In this document: piece after piece, positions 1-8,444 of the stretch | Position numbering within the stretch: the first letter of the stretch is position 1 | Layout of the letters: every line of letters begins with the position of its first letter | Source: JAYZQT01 sp964412235 | GTDB taxonomy: Bacteria; Pseudomonadota; Alphaproteobacteria; MPNO01; UBA830 | Direction: 5' to 3' | NCBI GenBank assembly: GCA_964412235.1 | Contig: CAYPNT010000033.1 | Coordinates: 1 to 28,102, forward strand | Length of the DNA: 28,102 nucleotides | Notes under the pieces: generated by a model | What the model saw: the letters and a program-made list of their open reading frames with translations, nothing else | What the model was told of the DNA's origin: nothing | The model's database searches: none | Made by a program: the position numbers and the translations under genes

Positions 1-542
1 GACCGTTATTGGTGGCGCTGGGTACATCCTATTTTACGGCCCACATGTTTATCTTTTATTTTGCAGTAGCTTCCGCCATTACTCCGCCTGTCGCTATAGC
101 TGCTTTTGCCGCATCAACAATTTCAAAAGCAGAGCCTCTCTCGACTGGATTTTCTGCGGTAAGAGCGGGGATCGTGATGTTTACGATACCCTTTGTTTTT
201 GCTTTTTACCCGGAACTTTTGCTTATTGAACAAGCCCAATTTGCTCAATCTCTAGACGGGGGCACAAGTGCGGAGAAACTCTTTCTGCCAGGTTACGATG
301 GAAATATTGATTGGCCCAGTTTGGGTTGGTTGGTTTTTAGGTTGGTTGTCGCGTTGTATTTGATCGCGAGCGCTTTGGCGAAGTATGATCTCGCAAATTT
401 GAGATCGTATGAGGTTATTATTCGAATAGCACTTTCAGTTTTGATACTCTTTAAGATTCCAATGATCGCGAACTGTGCCCTAGTTGCCTCATTAGTCTAT
501 TTGACTGCTCATCAAATCTTTTACAGGCGACAAACTCAATAG
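1..542 (+). CDS. TRAP transporter large permease (DctM or fused DctQM type), C-terminal part
   Basis: The 5' end lies outside the window; the frame is open from base 3 and stops at 540-542. About 180 residues are visible. They begin with the family-typical stretch FIFYFAVASAITPPVA, in which a helix leads into an ITPPV turn, as in the C-terminal half of TRAP permeases, especially the fused 4TM-12TM type. At least four hydrophobic segments follow, ending with a helix near the C terminus. TRAP systems import organic acids and related solutes using an ion gradient and a periplasmic binding protein, which is not in this window. The gene converges on the catabolic run to its right, so it may bring in that run's substrate; that link is inference from position. 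Family call is firm, substrate unknown. Confidence 0.85.
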   Translation, partial: PLLVALGTSYFTAHMFIFYFAVASAITPPVAIAAFAASTISKAEPLSTGFSAVRAGIVMFTIPFVFAFYPELLLIEQAQFAQSLDGGTSAEKLFLPGYDGNIDWPSLGWLVFRLVVALYLIASALAKYDLANLRSYEVIIRIALSVLILFKIPMIANCALVASLVYLTAHQIFYRRQTQ

Positions 543-556
543 AATCTGTTTAATAC

Positions 557-589
557 GTAAGTGGTTTTGCTTATTCAGATAAGTCTTAC
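557..589. terminator. Possible weak bidirectional hairpin between convergent genes
   Basis: Between the stops of the TRAP permease and the amidohydrolase lies a nested inverted repeat: an outer GTAAG/CTTAC pair and an inner CTTAT-TCAG-ATAAG stem-loop. The stems are short and AU-rich, and no long T run follows on either strand. Position favours a shared terminator; structure is weak. Confidence 0.25.
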
Positions 590-595
590 CTCGTC

Positions 596-1912
596 CTATG
601 GCAATATTAGCCCGTCTAACTCTCGGTAGTCGGGTGGAGTTGTGTCAATTACTCGCCCGTTGCGTATTATTACTCTGTCAGTTTGTGGCCGGGGAAATAG
701 CTCGCTATAGTTTCGCGCATTGAAAATAACGATATCCGCTGATCCTCCTTTTTTAAGCCGTCCGACATTCGGTAAACCCATAGTATCCGCGGGCGTGCAT
801 GTAACAGCTGACGGCCAATCTCCCACAGGATAATCAAGTTGGGCAATACGAACAGCTTGGCTAAAAACTTCAAAAACATCTAGGTCCCCATATGCGTAAA
901 AAGGGTCTCTCACATTGTCGCTAGCGATTGACGCTGGAACGCCGTGAGTTTTAAATTCGTGCAAGATCGTTACACCCCTCCAACGCGGGGTCACACCTGG
1001 AGAACGCCCTTGTAGAAACATATTGCACATGGGTAGGCTGGTAACCCGTATATTGGCCGCTTTTGCAAGGTCAAGTGCTTGCTTAACCTCGTTTTCGGGC
1101 CGGACAGCCAAGCTGCAACAATGCCCTACGTTGACGGGTTTAGGGTATCCATTGCGCAACAAGGCCCGGCAGATATTATCAAATGACCGTGCGTCTGGGT
1201 CGCCCATTTCATCAACGTGAAAATCGAGTTCGAGGTCGCGCTCGATTGCGAGCCCAATGACGAAGTCCAGCAGTTTGTCGGTATTTTCTTGGATATTCAG
1301 CACCGCACCGAGAATTCCTCGGAACTCTACCATCATGTCCGCTATTTCTACCCCGAACCCTTTGTCTTCGTAGCCCCATATTGGTTCAAGACATACGGCT
1401 TGAAGCGTGATCCTTTCGGCCCAAGTTTCCCGTAGTTCTGAAATTACCGGCCAAGATATTGTGTGTTGAGGGGGAGTGGAATCGAGGTGCGTACGCATTG
1501 CCGCCGTCCCGTGCGCGTATGCACACCTAAGCGAAAAATCCATTCGCGACCTAACATCACCTTTTGTCCAGTTTTTCTCCCGGTCCTCGGCAGTGGATGA
1601 GAGTGCGCCGGGTCTTGTGCCGTTCGGGTTTCTTTTTCGTGGCCATATGTGGCCTTTATCAATATGCGTATGCACATCCACAAAACAGGGCCATACAAAG
1701 CGACTTCCTAAGTCAAGATGAGGCAAACCGGTACTCTCTCCGGGTGCTGAAAATTTGGCGAGTTTTCCATTAGTTATGGTTATATCAACTCCAACAAGAC
1801 CATCCTTATCGACAGCCATATCTATTGGGAGATCCTCAATTAAGCATGAGGCTATCCTGCAATTGCTCAGTATATAAGACCCGCTTGTTGGAATGTCAGC
1901 CGAGGTTACCAT
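596..1912 (-). CDS. Cytosine-deaminase-like metal-dependent amidohydrolase
   Basis: 438 residues, about the length of E. coli CodA. The amidohydrolase metal site is complete: HTH at 81-83, His232 and Glu235 in HVDEMGD, His264 in VGHCCS, and Asp332 in ASDNVRDPF. The segment NMFLQGR at 297-303 matches the CodA block VNIHLQGR. Known CodA substrate contacts differ: the FPQEG glutamine region reads CLEPIWG (174-180), and CodA Asp314 corresponds to Asn333. It is therefore probably a hydrolase or deaminase of a cyclic amide, amidine or related heterocycle rather than cytosine deaminase itself. The ATG at 1912 has no strong SD. It is the last gene of the minus-strand catabolic run, 460 bp beyond the cupin, so it may have its own promoter. 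Family sure, substrate unknown. Confidence 0.85.
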   Translation of the reverse strand: MVTSADIPTSGSYILSNCRIASCLIEDLPIDMAVDKDGLVGVDITITNGKLAKFSAPGESTGLPHLDLGSRFVWPCFVDVHTHIDKGHIWPRKRNPNGTRPGALSSTAEDREKNWTKGDVRSRMDFSLRCAYAHGTAAMRTHLDSTPPQHTISWPVISELRETWAERITLQAVCLEPIWGYEDKGFGVEIADMMVEFRGILGAVLNIQENTDKLLDFVIGLAIERDLELDFHVDEMGDPDARSFDNICRALLRNGYPKPVNVGHCCSLAVRPENEVKQALDLAKAANIRVTSLPMCNMFLQGRSPGVTPRWRGVTILHEFKTHGVPASIASDNVRDPFYAYGDLDVFEVFSQAVRIAQLDYPVGDWPSAVTCTPADTMGLPNVGRLKKGGSADIVIFNARNYSELFPRPQTDRVIIRNGRVIDTTPPDYRELDGLILP

Positions 1913-2209
1913 AAGGTATACTACCGTTGTGTGTTACATTGAGGTAGTCGGTATACGATCTTTTTAAATTGGCTTTAGCAGTCGTTCGGATTGTTCTGCA
2001 TGACTTCCAAGTGTCTAGCACAACCCGCCCGGGTTAATCAGCATGCATAAGGCTGCCACAATCGTATATGACTTCACCCCAACATAACCACTACTGAGCA
2101 TAAAACGGAGCCAAGGTGGCCATACTGCCGCCAGAATCACTAAAAATTGGAATTACAAATCTTTTGTATTGAACTACGTGGGTTAAAGTTTGCATTCACC
2201 GCTACCGCG

Positions 2210-2227
2210 TATACGCCGGGGCGTATA
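2210..2227. promoter_or_regulatory. Perfect 8-bp inverted repeat, candidate operator
   Basis: TATACGCC and GGCGTATA are separated by GG. The symmetry and length suit a dimeric repressor site. It lies about 300 bp upstream of the amidohydrolase start, which is far for a simple operator, and no regulator gene is in the window. Confidence 0.35.
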
Positions 2228-2331
2228 TCCATCGCTCTATCTTCAATATTTATTCTGATAAAAATGGTTACGATATTTTTATTGGTAAGCACATTCCAAT
2301 TCAGTTGATTGCATTTGCTAGGGATTTTTTA

Positions 2332-2355
2332 GAAACCGTCCTACTGGGCGGCTTC
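2332..2355 (-). terminator. Hairpin downstream of the cupin gene
   Basis: On the minus strand the RNA can pair GAAGCCGCCC with GGACGGUUUC across an AGUA loop: ten positions with one mismatch and one G-U. The sequence after the stem on this strand is A-rich rather than U-rich, so it is not a standard intrinsic terminator. It could instead protect the 3' end of the message. Confidence 0.3.
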
Positions 2356-2374
2356 TCTACGTTGTTTTTTGAGT

Positions 2375-2917
2375 TTAGTTAAAAGTCCCGTCAACTAATA
2401 CAAACATCATATAACAGTCGGTGTCAGCACGATTAGACCAGGCATGGTTGGTTCCACGCTGAACACATGTATCTCCTGTTTTCATTAATACTTCCGAGTC
2501 ATCAAGAACCAAATAGATTTCGCCAGACAGGCAGACGGCGTAATCGACTGTTTCGGTTTTATGCATTAACGGATGCGGTGGTTCACCGCTATCGTCCGCG
2601 GCACCCTCTGCCCCGATGGAGGCAAAACTATGTTTTGCCGCTTCCCGGTCAACGTCATCAATCCAGTCCTTTTCGGGTGGAAATTTAATAACTCTAAATA
2701 CGGATCCATTCTTCGGCGGCAACAACCCGATTTGCCGATTCTCAACCGACTCCTCAGAGCCCAAAGGTCTGGATGGTGTTTCATCAAGAACCCAAAGATT
2801 ATTAATTTCTACACCTGGGCGGTTATCAGGCCGGACAATGTTGGGGGATTCGCCGTCCGCTATAACTATTGCCTTTCCATTTCCGTCGTGGCCTGTGACT
2901 ATCCGTCTGACACTCAT
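2375..2917 (-). CDS. Cupin-domain protein
   Basis: 180 residues. The C-terminal half (about 113-177) is a single cupin barrel: HPLMHKTETVDY, with His115 and His119 in the position of the first metal motif, then the glycine turn CLSGEIYLVLDD and the second motif GDTCVQRGTNHAWSN with His158. The usual first-motif HxH is degenerate, so metal binding is uncertain. The N-terminal half begins RRIVTGHDGNGKA and has no motif I can name; similar proteins occur beside catabolic genes. The SD GGGAG lies about 10 bases before ATG 2917, within the end of the ytoQ-like gene, which suggests translational coupling. Possible roles are a small-molecule isomerase, dioxygenase or sensor. Fold confident, reaction unknown. 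Confidence 0.82.
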   Translation of the reverse strand: MSVRRIVTGHDGNGKAIVIADGESPNIVRPDNRPGVEINNLWVLDETPSRPLGSEESVENRQIGLLPPKNGSVFRVIKFPPEKDWIDDVDREAAKHSFASIGAEGAADDSGEPPHPLMHKTETVDYAVCLSGEIYLVLDDSEVLMKTGDTCVQRGTNHAWSNRADTDCYMMFVLVDGTFN

Positions 2918-2920
2918 TCT

Positions 2921-3379
2921 TTAGAGTCTCCCTTCTATCACGTAGTCCAAAATACTAACTACCTGTTCTGGTGTTTGAGCTACTGCTAGTGCAGCAGCGT
3001 CAACTTCTTTAAGTGCGTGGGTATTTCCTTCATCATGAAGCGTAATCATCGGTTTGCCTAAGGCCGCTGCATACCCCGCATCAAACGCTGCGTTCCATTG
3101 CTTGTATTGTTCTCCAAAGCGTATCACGACGACATCAGAGTCATTAATAAGCGTCCGGGTGCGAATAGCATTTATCTGGGCACCCTTGTGGTCTTTCCAG
3201 AAATTATTTCCCTCGACACCCAAAATATCGACACCACAGTTATCGCTGGCATCATGGTCAGTGACAGGGCTATGAAATGAAATTGGTAGGTTGGCGTCCA
3301 AAGCACCTTTTTGAATGCGTTCACGCCAATCGGTATGTATTTCACCGGACAAGTAAACGGACCAAGTTTTTGAACCCAT
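2921..3379 (-). CDS. ytoQ: YtoQ-family protein (nucleoside 2-deoxyribosyltransferase-like)
   Basis: 152 residues, the usual YtoQ length. It opens WSVYLSGEIHTDWRERI and continues through VTDHDASDNCGVDILG, DSDVVVIRFGEQYKQWNAAFDAGYAAALGKPMITLHDE. This pattern, with an acidic FGEQYKQWN-x-x-FDAG block, is shared by YtoQ proteins and resembles nucleoside 2-deoxyribosyltransferase folds. The reaction of the family is not established to my knowledge. A good SD (GGAGG) precedes ATG 3379 by about 6 bases. It lies 44 bp after the dehydrogenase stop and only 3 bp before the cupin, inside the run. Its presence hints at a base- or nucleoside-like intermediate, which is inference. Confidence 0.85.
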   Translation of the reverse strand: MGSKTWSVYLSGEIHTDWRERIQKGALDANLPISFHSPVTDHDASDNCGVDILGVEGNNFWKDHKGAQINAIRTRTLINDSDVVVIRFGEQYKQWNAAFDAGYAAALGKPMITLHDEGNTHALKEVDAAALAVAQTPEQVVSILDYVIEGRL

Positions 3380-3423
3380 TGGAAGCCTCCGTGTTGGTCA
3401 AGAAAAAACTATAGGTTAGTGTT

Positions 3424-4245
3424 TTATCGCTCTTTAGGCATACCCTGGCCAAGGTCAATCTTGATGCCTTTTATCACTTCCTTCACGGACCCGCAAAGTG
3501 GGAGGCTTATTCGCGCCTCATCCGCTTCCTTTAGAACTATAGACATATCTTTTTCGGCCCAGGGTAGGTCCCATTTTTCAGCGCGTACTTCCATTGCCCA
3601 ATTTTGCGCACTCGAATCCAAAAGCGCATCACGGAGTGCTTCAGTATCGACCGAGAGAGCATTTGCTAACGCCATTCCTTCAACGTTCGCAGAAATACAG
3701 GACCACAAAATTAAATTATTGACCATCTTGCCCACTTGTCCCGCGCCTAGATCACCCAGGTAATAAATATCTTTAGCAAATGTCTCGAACGCTGGCCTAC
3801 ATCTCTCGAAAATTTTGGCATCTCCACCGCCTAGCAAAAGTAATTCTCCCTCAATAGCAGCTTGTTCACCTCTCGTCATTGGAATGTCGAGAAATGCTAC
3901 ATTCGGGTTCTCGGACCGAGCAGCAATATCTTTCATAGTCTGGGGCGCGATTGTCGAGGCGATAGCGAGTATCGTTTTTTTAGTTACACCAACTAATAAC
4001 CCTGTTTCACCAAAGATTACTTCCTCAACTTCAGAATCAAAACCTACACCCACAATTATTAGGTCGCATCTCTCAGCAACATCTGAACAGGATTTCGCAA
4101 TAGAAATACCTGAGTTTTCGAATCTTTTTACCACTGCCCTAGAAACATCGTAGCCAATAACGTTGTATGTACCACTTGCTACATGTCTTGCCAGTGGTCC
4201 ACCCATTTTCCCCAGTCCGATCACGCCGACTGTTTTGATTTTCAT
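3424..4245 (-). CDS. 3-hydroxyisobutyrate dehydrogenase-family NAD(P)-dependent oxidoreductase
   Basis: 273 residues from ATG 4245, chosen because AGAGGG lies 9 bases upstream. A TTG at 4263 would give six more residues and a 4-bp overlap with hyuB. The Rossmann fold shows GLGKMG at 10-15. The catalytic lysine is Lys173 in GQVGKMVNN, followed by the conserved Asn pair. The substrate loop usually read as D-x-P-V-S-G-G is DIPMTRG here (about 120-126), replacing the common Ser-Gly by Thr-Arg, so a substrate other than 3-hydroxyisobutyrate is likely. The family oxidises beta-hydroxy acids or reduces the matching semialdehydes. It lies directly after hyuB, consistent with handling the ring-opening product. 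Family firm, substrate open. Confidence 0.88.
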   Translation of the reverse strand: MKIKTVGVIGLGKMGGPLARHVASGTYNVIGYDVSRAVVKRFENSGISIAKSCSDVAERCDLIIVGVGFDSEVEEVIFGETGLLVGVTKKTILAIASTIAPQTMKDIAARSENPNVAFLDIPMTRGEQAAIEGELLLLGGGDAKIFERCRPAFETFAKDIYYLGDLGAGQVGKMVNNLILWSCISANVEGMALANALSVDTEALRDALLDSSAQNWAMEVRAEKWDLPWAEKDMSIVLKEADEARISLPLCGSVKEVIKGIKIDLGQGMPKER

Positions 4246-4259
4246 CTGCTTGATCCCTC

Positions 4260-6293
4260 TCAATTAGGTATTTTTAGCACTTCACGAACTTCCGCTAGCA
4301 CGCCGCAGTCAACGCAAGCAGTTTCTTGTAGGTCAAAATTAGGTCCGTTTCCATCATAGCGGAGCGCTATTAGCGGCCCCGCCCGGCGTAATGGGTATCG
4401 AGCTGCGCTATAAACATCTGATCTACCGCAATGGGTACAGTTAGACCCTTTCTGAAGTTGGCGTTTTTCACCTCCTGAAAGTCGCGACTGTTTCACTGCA
4501 CGTCTACATTCCTGTGTCGCTTCTTTATCAAGATTACCGTTTTCGTCGGTAACAACACCATAAAGGCGCTTCGCTTCTTTAACGCTTATTATCTGTTCCC
4601 GTATATCTTCAATAACCGCGGATTCCGCACGCATCACGGGATCACCGAAGCCACCGCCGCCCGCTGCCCAAAACCTATAGATGTCTCCCTCTCGGATGAT
4701 CTCATCGGCTTTCGAGGGGAGCCATATTACGGTGCCGCCCTTATTCATTATTGCTTCTTTTCGGGTACTATTTTCGTAAAATAGGGATATGTCGGCATTT
4801 CGGACAATCACTGATTGGGACCCCGCACCAGGATACCCACCATTTATTCCATGAGCATTTGTTTGTTCTGTTCCTGCGGTATTTGTTAATTTGAGTGAAA
4901 ATTCACTAACCCCATGTGGTGTGATTGCTACTTCACTCGTCGCTCCGCCCCGATACTCACCAGCCCCCGCGGAATCGGTCATTCGGCGACGGTAAAGATA
5001 TAAAATGGGAAACTTCCACTCCGATCCTTCTATGTTGCCAAGACTACTGGCATAAGAGGTTATTGTACCCGCATGGTGAAAACCGTCACCAAACGCTCTT
5101 CCTGCTGCGCCCGAACCACGATGATCGGATAACAGGCCGCCTGTCTGCCGTCCGTCCGGTAATTTCGCAAATATATTGTTACAATTACTAGAAGAGTTCC
5201 ATGATGGGCATGCTCTATCTCGGTGTTTAATAGATGCGCTAAACATTTGGGCGACGGCCTGGGTGGCGGCAACCGTAACCAACCAACGGAAACCCACAGT
5301 TGAAATACTAACAGGTGCTGGGTATATCGCGTTGACTACGGTTCCTTCTTCGGCAATCACTTTGATGCACCTTTTTAGACCATCGTTCCAGTCAATATCT
5401 CCCTGACAGAGAAAACTATATAGTGGTACTGCTGACCCAGCGATGGTTGCGGGAAGTGTACTATTTACCGCTGCATCGACCTGCTTCGAGCTGCCGGAAT
5501 AGTCAAAGCAGAGACTGTCTCCCTCGCACGTCATCTCCAGTGCAACCCTGCAAATACGCTCGTCTCCAACGCGCACGCCGTCCATGAAGGCTTCGCCATT
5601 CCATGAGCCGTTAGGAATTTCTGAGATGAATTCGCGAACCTGTTGTTCAGAGAGGTCGATTGCGCGGCGCATGACATTTTCAACAAGATTTTCGCCGCGT
5701 TCGTCAATTAATTCGTCTAGCCGTTTATGTGCTATGTTTATCGCCCCAATCTGTGCTCTAAGGTCTAGAGCAACGGCATCTGGCAGGCGCGAATTGTTGA
5801 CGAATTTTTGTTCGTTTTCCTTAATTAATTTGTTTTTCTCCATAATCTTCATAAAAAAGCGTGGAGGGTCGTCATCCAATGTCCGAGCATTAATACAGAA
5901 ACTGCCGGCATCAATGCCTCCAACGTCTGGGTGGTGTACGACGTTCCCTATCCACATAAATGGTTCGTCATTGCGAAAGAGCGGGCTAGCGACTACAACA
6001 TCGTTCTGATGTAATGCTCCTAGAAAGGGGTCATTTGTCATAAATACGTCACCCTTACTGATGGTGTCCGCGCCTTTAATAATAGAAGAAAGGGCATCGC
6101 CCATCGTTGTCACGTGAACAAGCGATCCAATGCCCGCGGTAACCAATTCTGCAGTCTTGGTGAATAACCCAACATTGTAGTCATTTCCTTCAACAACGAT
6201 CGGGGAAGCAGAAATCGTTTTAATGGCGACTCCCTGTTCATCGTTAATTTGCCAAAGCCTGTGTTTTATGATCTCAAAGGTAATTGCATCCAT
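4260..6293 (-). CDS. hyuB: Hydantoinase B / oxoprolinase-family subunit with C-terminal cysteine motif
   Basis: 677 residues, longer than many HyuB proteins. The N-terminal part shows the family blocks FMTNDPFLGALHQNDVV and VVHHPDVGGIDAGS; a glycine-rich GGGGFGDP block lies near residue 560. Family members pair with HyuA for ATP-dependent hydrolysis of hydantoins or 5-oxoproline, or for carboxylation (acetone and acetophenone carboxylases). The last 60 residues hold CTHCG (619-623) and CVDCG (660-664), a likely zinc ribbon of the kind seen in acetone carboxylase small subunits; that comparison is from memory. The ATG at 6293 follows the hyuA stop by 2 bases, so the subunits are co-translated. 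Hydrolase and carboxylase remain alternatives. Confidence 0.88.
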   Translation of the reverse strand: MDAITFEIIKHRLWQINDEQGVAIKTISASPIVVEGNDYNVGLFTKTAELVTAGIGSLVHVTTMGDALSSIIKGADTISKGDVFMTNDPFLGALHQNDVVVASPLFRNDEPFMWIGNVVHHPDVGGIDAGSFCINARTLDDDPPRFFMKIMEKNKLIKENEQKFVNNSRLPDAVALDLRAQIGAINIAHKRLDELIDERGENLVENVMRRAIDLSEQQVREFISEIPNGSWNGEAFMDGVRVGDERICRVALEMTCEGDSLCFDYSGSSKQVDAAVNSTLPATIAGSAVPLYSFLCQGDIDWNDGLKRCIKVIAEEGTVVNAIYPAPVSISTVGFRWLVTVAATQAVAQMFSASIKHRDRACPSWNSSSNCNNIFAKLPDGRQTGGLLSDHRGSGAAGRAFGDGFHHAGTITSYASSLGNIEGSEWKFPILYLYRRRMTDSAGAGEYRGGATSEVAITPHGVSEFSLKLTNTAGTEQTNAHGINGGYPGAGSQSVIVRNADISLFYENSTRKEAIMNKGGTVIWLPSKADEIIREGDIYRFWAAGGGGFGDPVMRAESAVIEDIREQIISVKEAKRLYGVVTDENGNLDKEATQECRRAVKQSRLSGGEKRQLQKGSNCTHCGRSDVYSAARYPLRRAGPLIALRYDGNGPNFDLQETACVDCGVLAEVREVLKIPN

Positions 6294-6295
6294 TG

Positions 6296-8410
6296 CTAAG
6301 GTCTTCCCACACTAATGGAAATATTTCCGTAATCGTCCATTTCAGCAATCTGTCCCGGAGGAACCCAAACAGTCGTTGTATCACGCTCAATTATGGAGGG
6401 CCCTGTTAGTAACATCTTGGAATTTAATGATGCAAAATCATACACTTCGGTATTTACGAAACCTTTTCCGCGGATAAAAACCTTTCGGTTTTTTAATTTT
6501 TTTTCAAGCCCTTCGGCTGTTTGAAGTTTCGCCAGATCAGGACGTTGATTAGGGTGACTAGCTTCTAGTCGGTAGCTAATTAATTCGAGGGGCGCTTCGA
6601 GCCGTGTCGTTCCCGGTCCGAAACGATGTTCGTAACGTCTTTCAAACTTATTGCGGAGGGTTTCGACATCGTTTCCCGTTAATTTATCACCCTCTAAGTT
6701 CAATATGATTTCGTTTAATTGGCCTTGATATCTCATTTCTATCCGTCGGCGAAACTTACAATGCGCTTCGTTAAGTCCGGCATTTTGAATGTCAGCACAG
6801 ACCACTGTATGTAATTCTTCAAAACAGCGGTTTGCAACGTTAATAGCCCTTGAACCCAGAATCATTGGATCAGAACGTGAATGCTCGTAGCGAAGGTCGC
6901 AAATTGCCGCACCCAAAGCAGAAAATACCGGGCCAGTATACGGTAGGATGAGTTCTCCTATGTTGAGTTGTTTTGTAAATTCAGCGCAATGCGCCCCAGT
7001 AGCGCCCCCATACGCATAAAGGGCAAAGTTTTTTGGGTCGTGCCCGCTTTCAATTGACACTTTCCGGATCAGATTCGCCATCCGGGCATTTACTATTTCG
7101 AGTATGCCGGCCGCAGCGTCGTACAACTCCATATTTAGTGGAGTACCAATCCTCTCCATTACTGCGCGTGCGGCAAGTTCCGGGTCTAATTCGTAATTTC
7201 CACCAAAGAAGTTAGACGGGTCAATAATGCCACAAACGATCAGAGCGTCAGTTACAGTTGGCTCCTCGCCACCCCGTCCATAGGCTGCTGGCCCGGGCTC
7301 CGATCCTGCGCTTTGTGGCCCGACGTGTAGCCGATAACCGTCCGTCCACGCGATGCTTCCACCACCCGCCCCAATTGTCACCAGTTTTACTGCTGGTAAG
7401 CTTACCGGGAGACCCTGAGCAAGAAACGGGCGAGGATCTTCTTCGAGTGTGTCACCGTCGATCAAACCAACGTCGAAACTTGTGCCGCCCATATCGGCCG
7501 TGATTATTCTTTCGTGCCCGAGTGTATCTCCGAGAAAACGAGCCGCTATAAGTCCTGCCACTGGACCAGAATTAATTACAGATACCGCTTGGCACCCCAT
7601 GTCTGTAGCTCGGGCCGCACCTCCACTGGATGTAACAATTTGAATGGGGTTTCGGAGTCCGTAGGTAGACAGCCCTCGATTTAGTTGTTCAATATAGTTG
7701 ATTGTTATTGGACCAACATATGCATTTGTAATTGTAGTCACTGCGCGCTCAAATTCACCCATGCGGGGTGCAATTTTACTCGATAGGTTAACCGGGATAT
7801 CTGGCGCTAGTTCATTACATATAGCCTCAATAATTGTTTCGTGTATCGGATTTCTAAATGCCCACAACAGACAAATAGCAAAGCTTTCTGTGCCTGCGGC
7901 AATCAATTCATAAATTGTATTTCTTGTTACCTCTATATCGATTGGCGTTACGACGTTTCCTCCGGAATCAACTCTTTCAGGTATTCCTCGGATCATACTC
8001 GACGCAACAAACGGCTCCGGTGGCTCGGTGTGTAGAAAGTCCATTGCGATGGTTTGAGGAAGCCCCCCAACTCTGCCAATGGGTCCCCGTCCGATGGCCA
8101 ATGTGTCCTCAAAACCCTCGGTGAATAACACCCCGACCTTGGCTCCGCGTCGTGTAATTAATGTGTTTGTTGATATGGTCGTACCGTGCGAGAAAATTTT
8201 CGTTCCGGTTAGGGTATTTAGTGCGGAAGTGTTAAGCGTTTTAGCGGCTTTTTCGAGGACCGCAAAAACGCCGTTTTGCGGTTGCCCCGGGGTAGAAAAC
8301 GACTTCTCTGTGTGGACCTCGCCCTTACTGTCGATCATAACGAGATCGGTAAACGTGCCCCCGGTGTCTACGCCGATATTCGTATAAAATTTTCCTTCGG
8401 CGTTTTCCAT
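6296..8410 (-). CDS. hyuA: Hydantoinase A / oxoprolinase-family ATP-binding subunit
   Basis: 704 residues, normal for HyuA and the acetone carboxylase beta family. The N terminus has VDTGGTFTD (14-22), the phosphate loop of the ASKHA-type ATP fold. A second block, DMGGTSFDVGLI, comes mid-protein, followed by GAGGGSIAW and GPQSAGSEPGPAAYGRGG, all diagnostic. The protein uses ATP to activate a ring amide or a carboxylation substrate and works with HyuB. The ATG at 8410 has a modest GGGTG 4-5 bases upstream. It sits 34 bp after the SDR stop and 2 bp before hyuB. Whether the pair is an N-methylhydantoinase, oxoprolinase or carboxylase cannot be decided here. Confidence 0.9.
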   Translation of the reverse strand: MENAEGKFYTNIGVDTGGTFTDLVMIDSKGEVHTEKSFSTPGQPQNGVFAVLEKAAKTLNTSALNTLTGTKIFSHGTTISTNTLITRRGAKVGVLFTEGFEDTLAIGRGPIGRVGGLPQTIAMDFLHTEPPEPFVASSMIRGIPERVDSGGNVVTPIDIEVTRNTIYELIAAGTESFAICLLWAFRNPIHETIIEAICNELAPDIPVNLSSKIAPRMGEFERAVTTITNAYVGPITINYIEQLNRGLSTYGLRNPIQIVTSSGGAARATDMGCQAVSVINSGPVAGLIAARFLGDTLGHERIITADMGGTSFDVGLIDGDTLEEDPRPFLAQGLPVSLPAVKLVTIGAGGGSIAWTDGYRLHVGPQSAGSEPGPAAYGRGGEEPTVTDALIVCGIIDPSNFFGGNYELDPELAARAVMERIGTPLNMELYDAAAGILEIVNARMANLIRKVSIESGHDPKNFALYAYGGATGAHCAEFTKQLNIGELILPYTGPVFSALGAAICDLRYEHSRSDPMILGSRAINVANRCFEELHTVVCADIQNAGLNEAHCKFRRRIEMRYQGQLNEIILNLEGDKLTGNDVETLRNKFERRYEHRFGPGTTRLEAPLELISYRLEASHPNQRPDLAKLQTAEGLEKKLKNRKVFIRGKGFVNTEVYDFASLNSKMLLTGPSIIERDTTTVWVPPGQIAEMDDYGNISISVGRP

Positions 8411-8444
8411 TTTTCACCCAATTTTTTATTAAAAAACATCATTA

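Larger units (their letters stand above)
1913..2374. other. 460-bp non-coding gap with several inverted repeats
   Basis: No convincing gene lies here. The gap separates the cupin stop from the amidohydrolase start, both on the minus strand. It contains a perfect TATACGCC-GG-GGCGTATA repeat (2210-2227), a perfect TACAAA-TCT-TTTGTA repeat (2154-2168), two GTATAC sites close to the amidohydrolase start (1916-1921 and 1951-1956), and a GC-rich hairpin after the cupin (2332-2355). It is best read as a regulatory region for the amidohydrolase plus the 3' end of the upstream transcript. A decayed gene cannot be excluded. Confidence 0.5.

Noticed and set aside
1910..1925. Leaderless start of the amidohydrolase from a TAGTAT -10-like box
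   Set aside because: The box is imperfect, no -35 fits, and the same bases form part of a GTATAC palindrome, so the evidence is much weaker than for the helicase gene.
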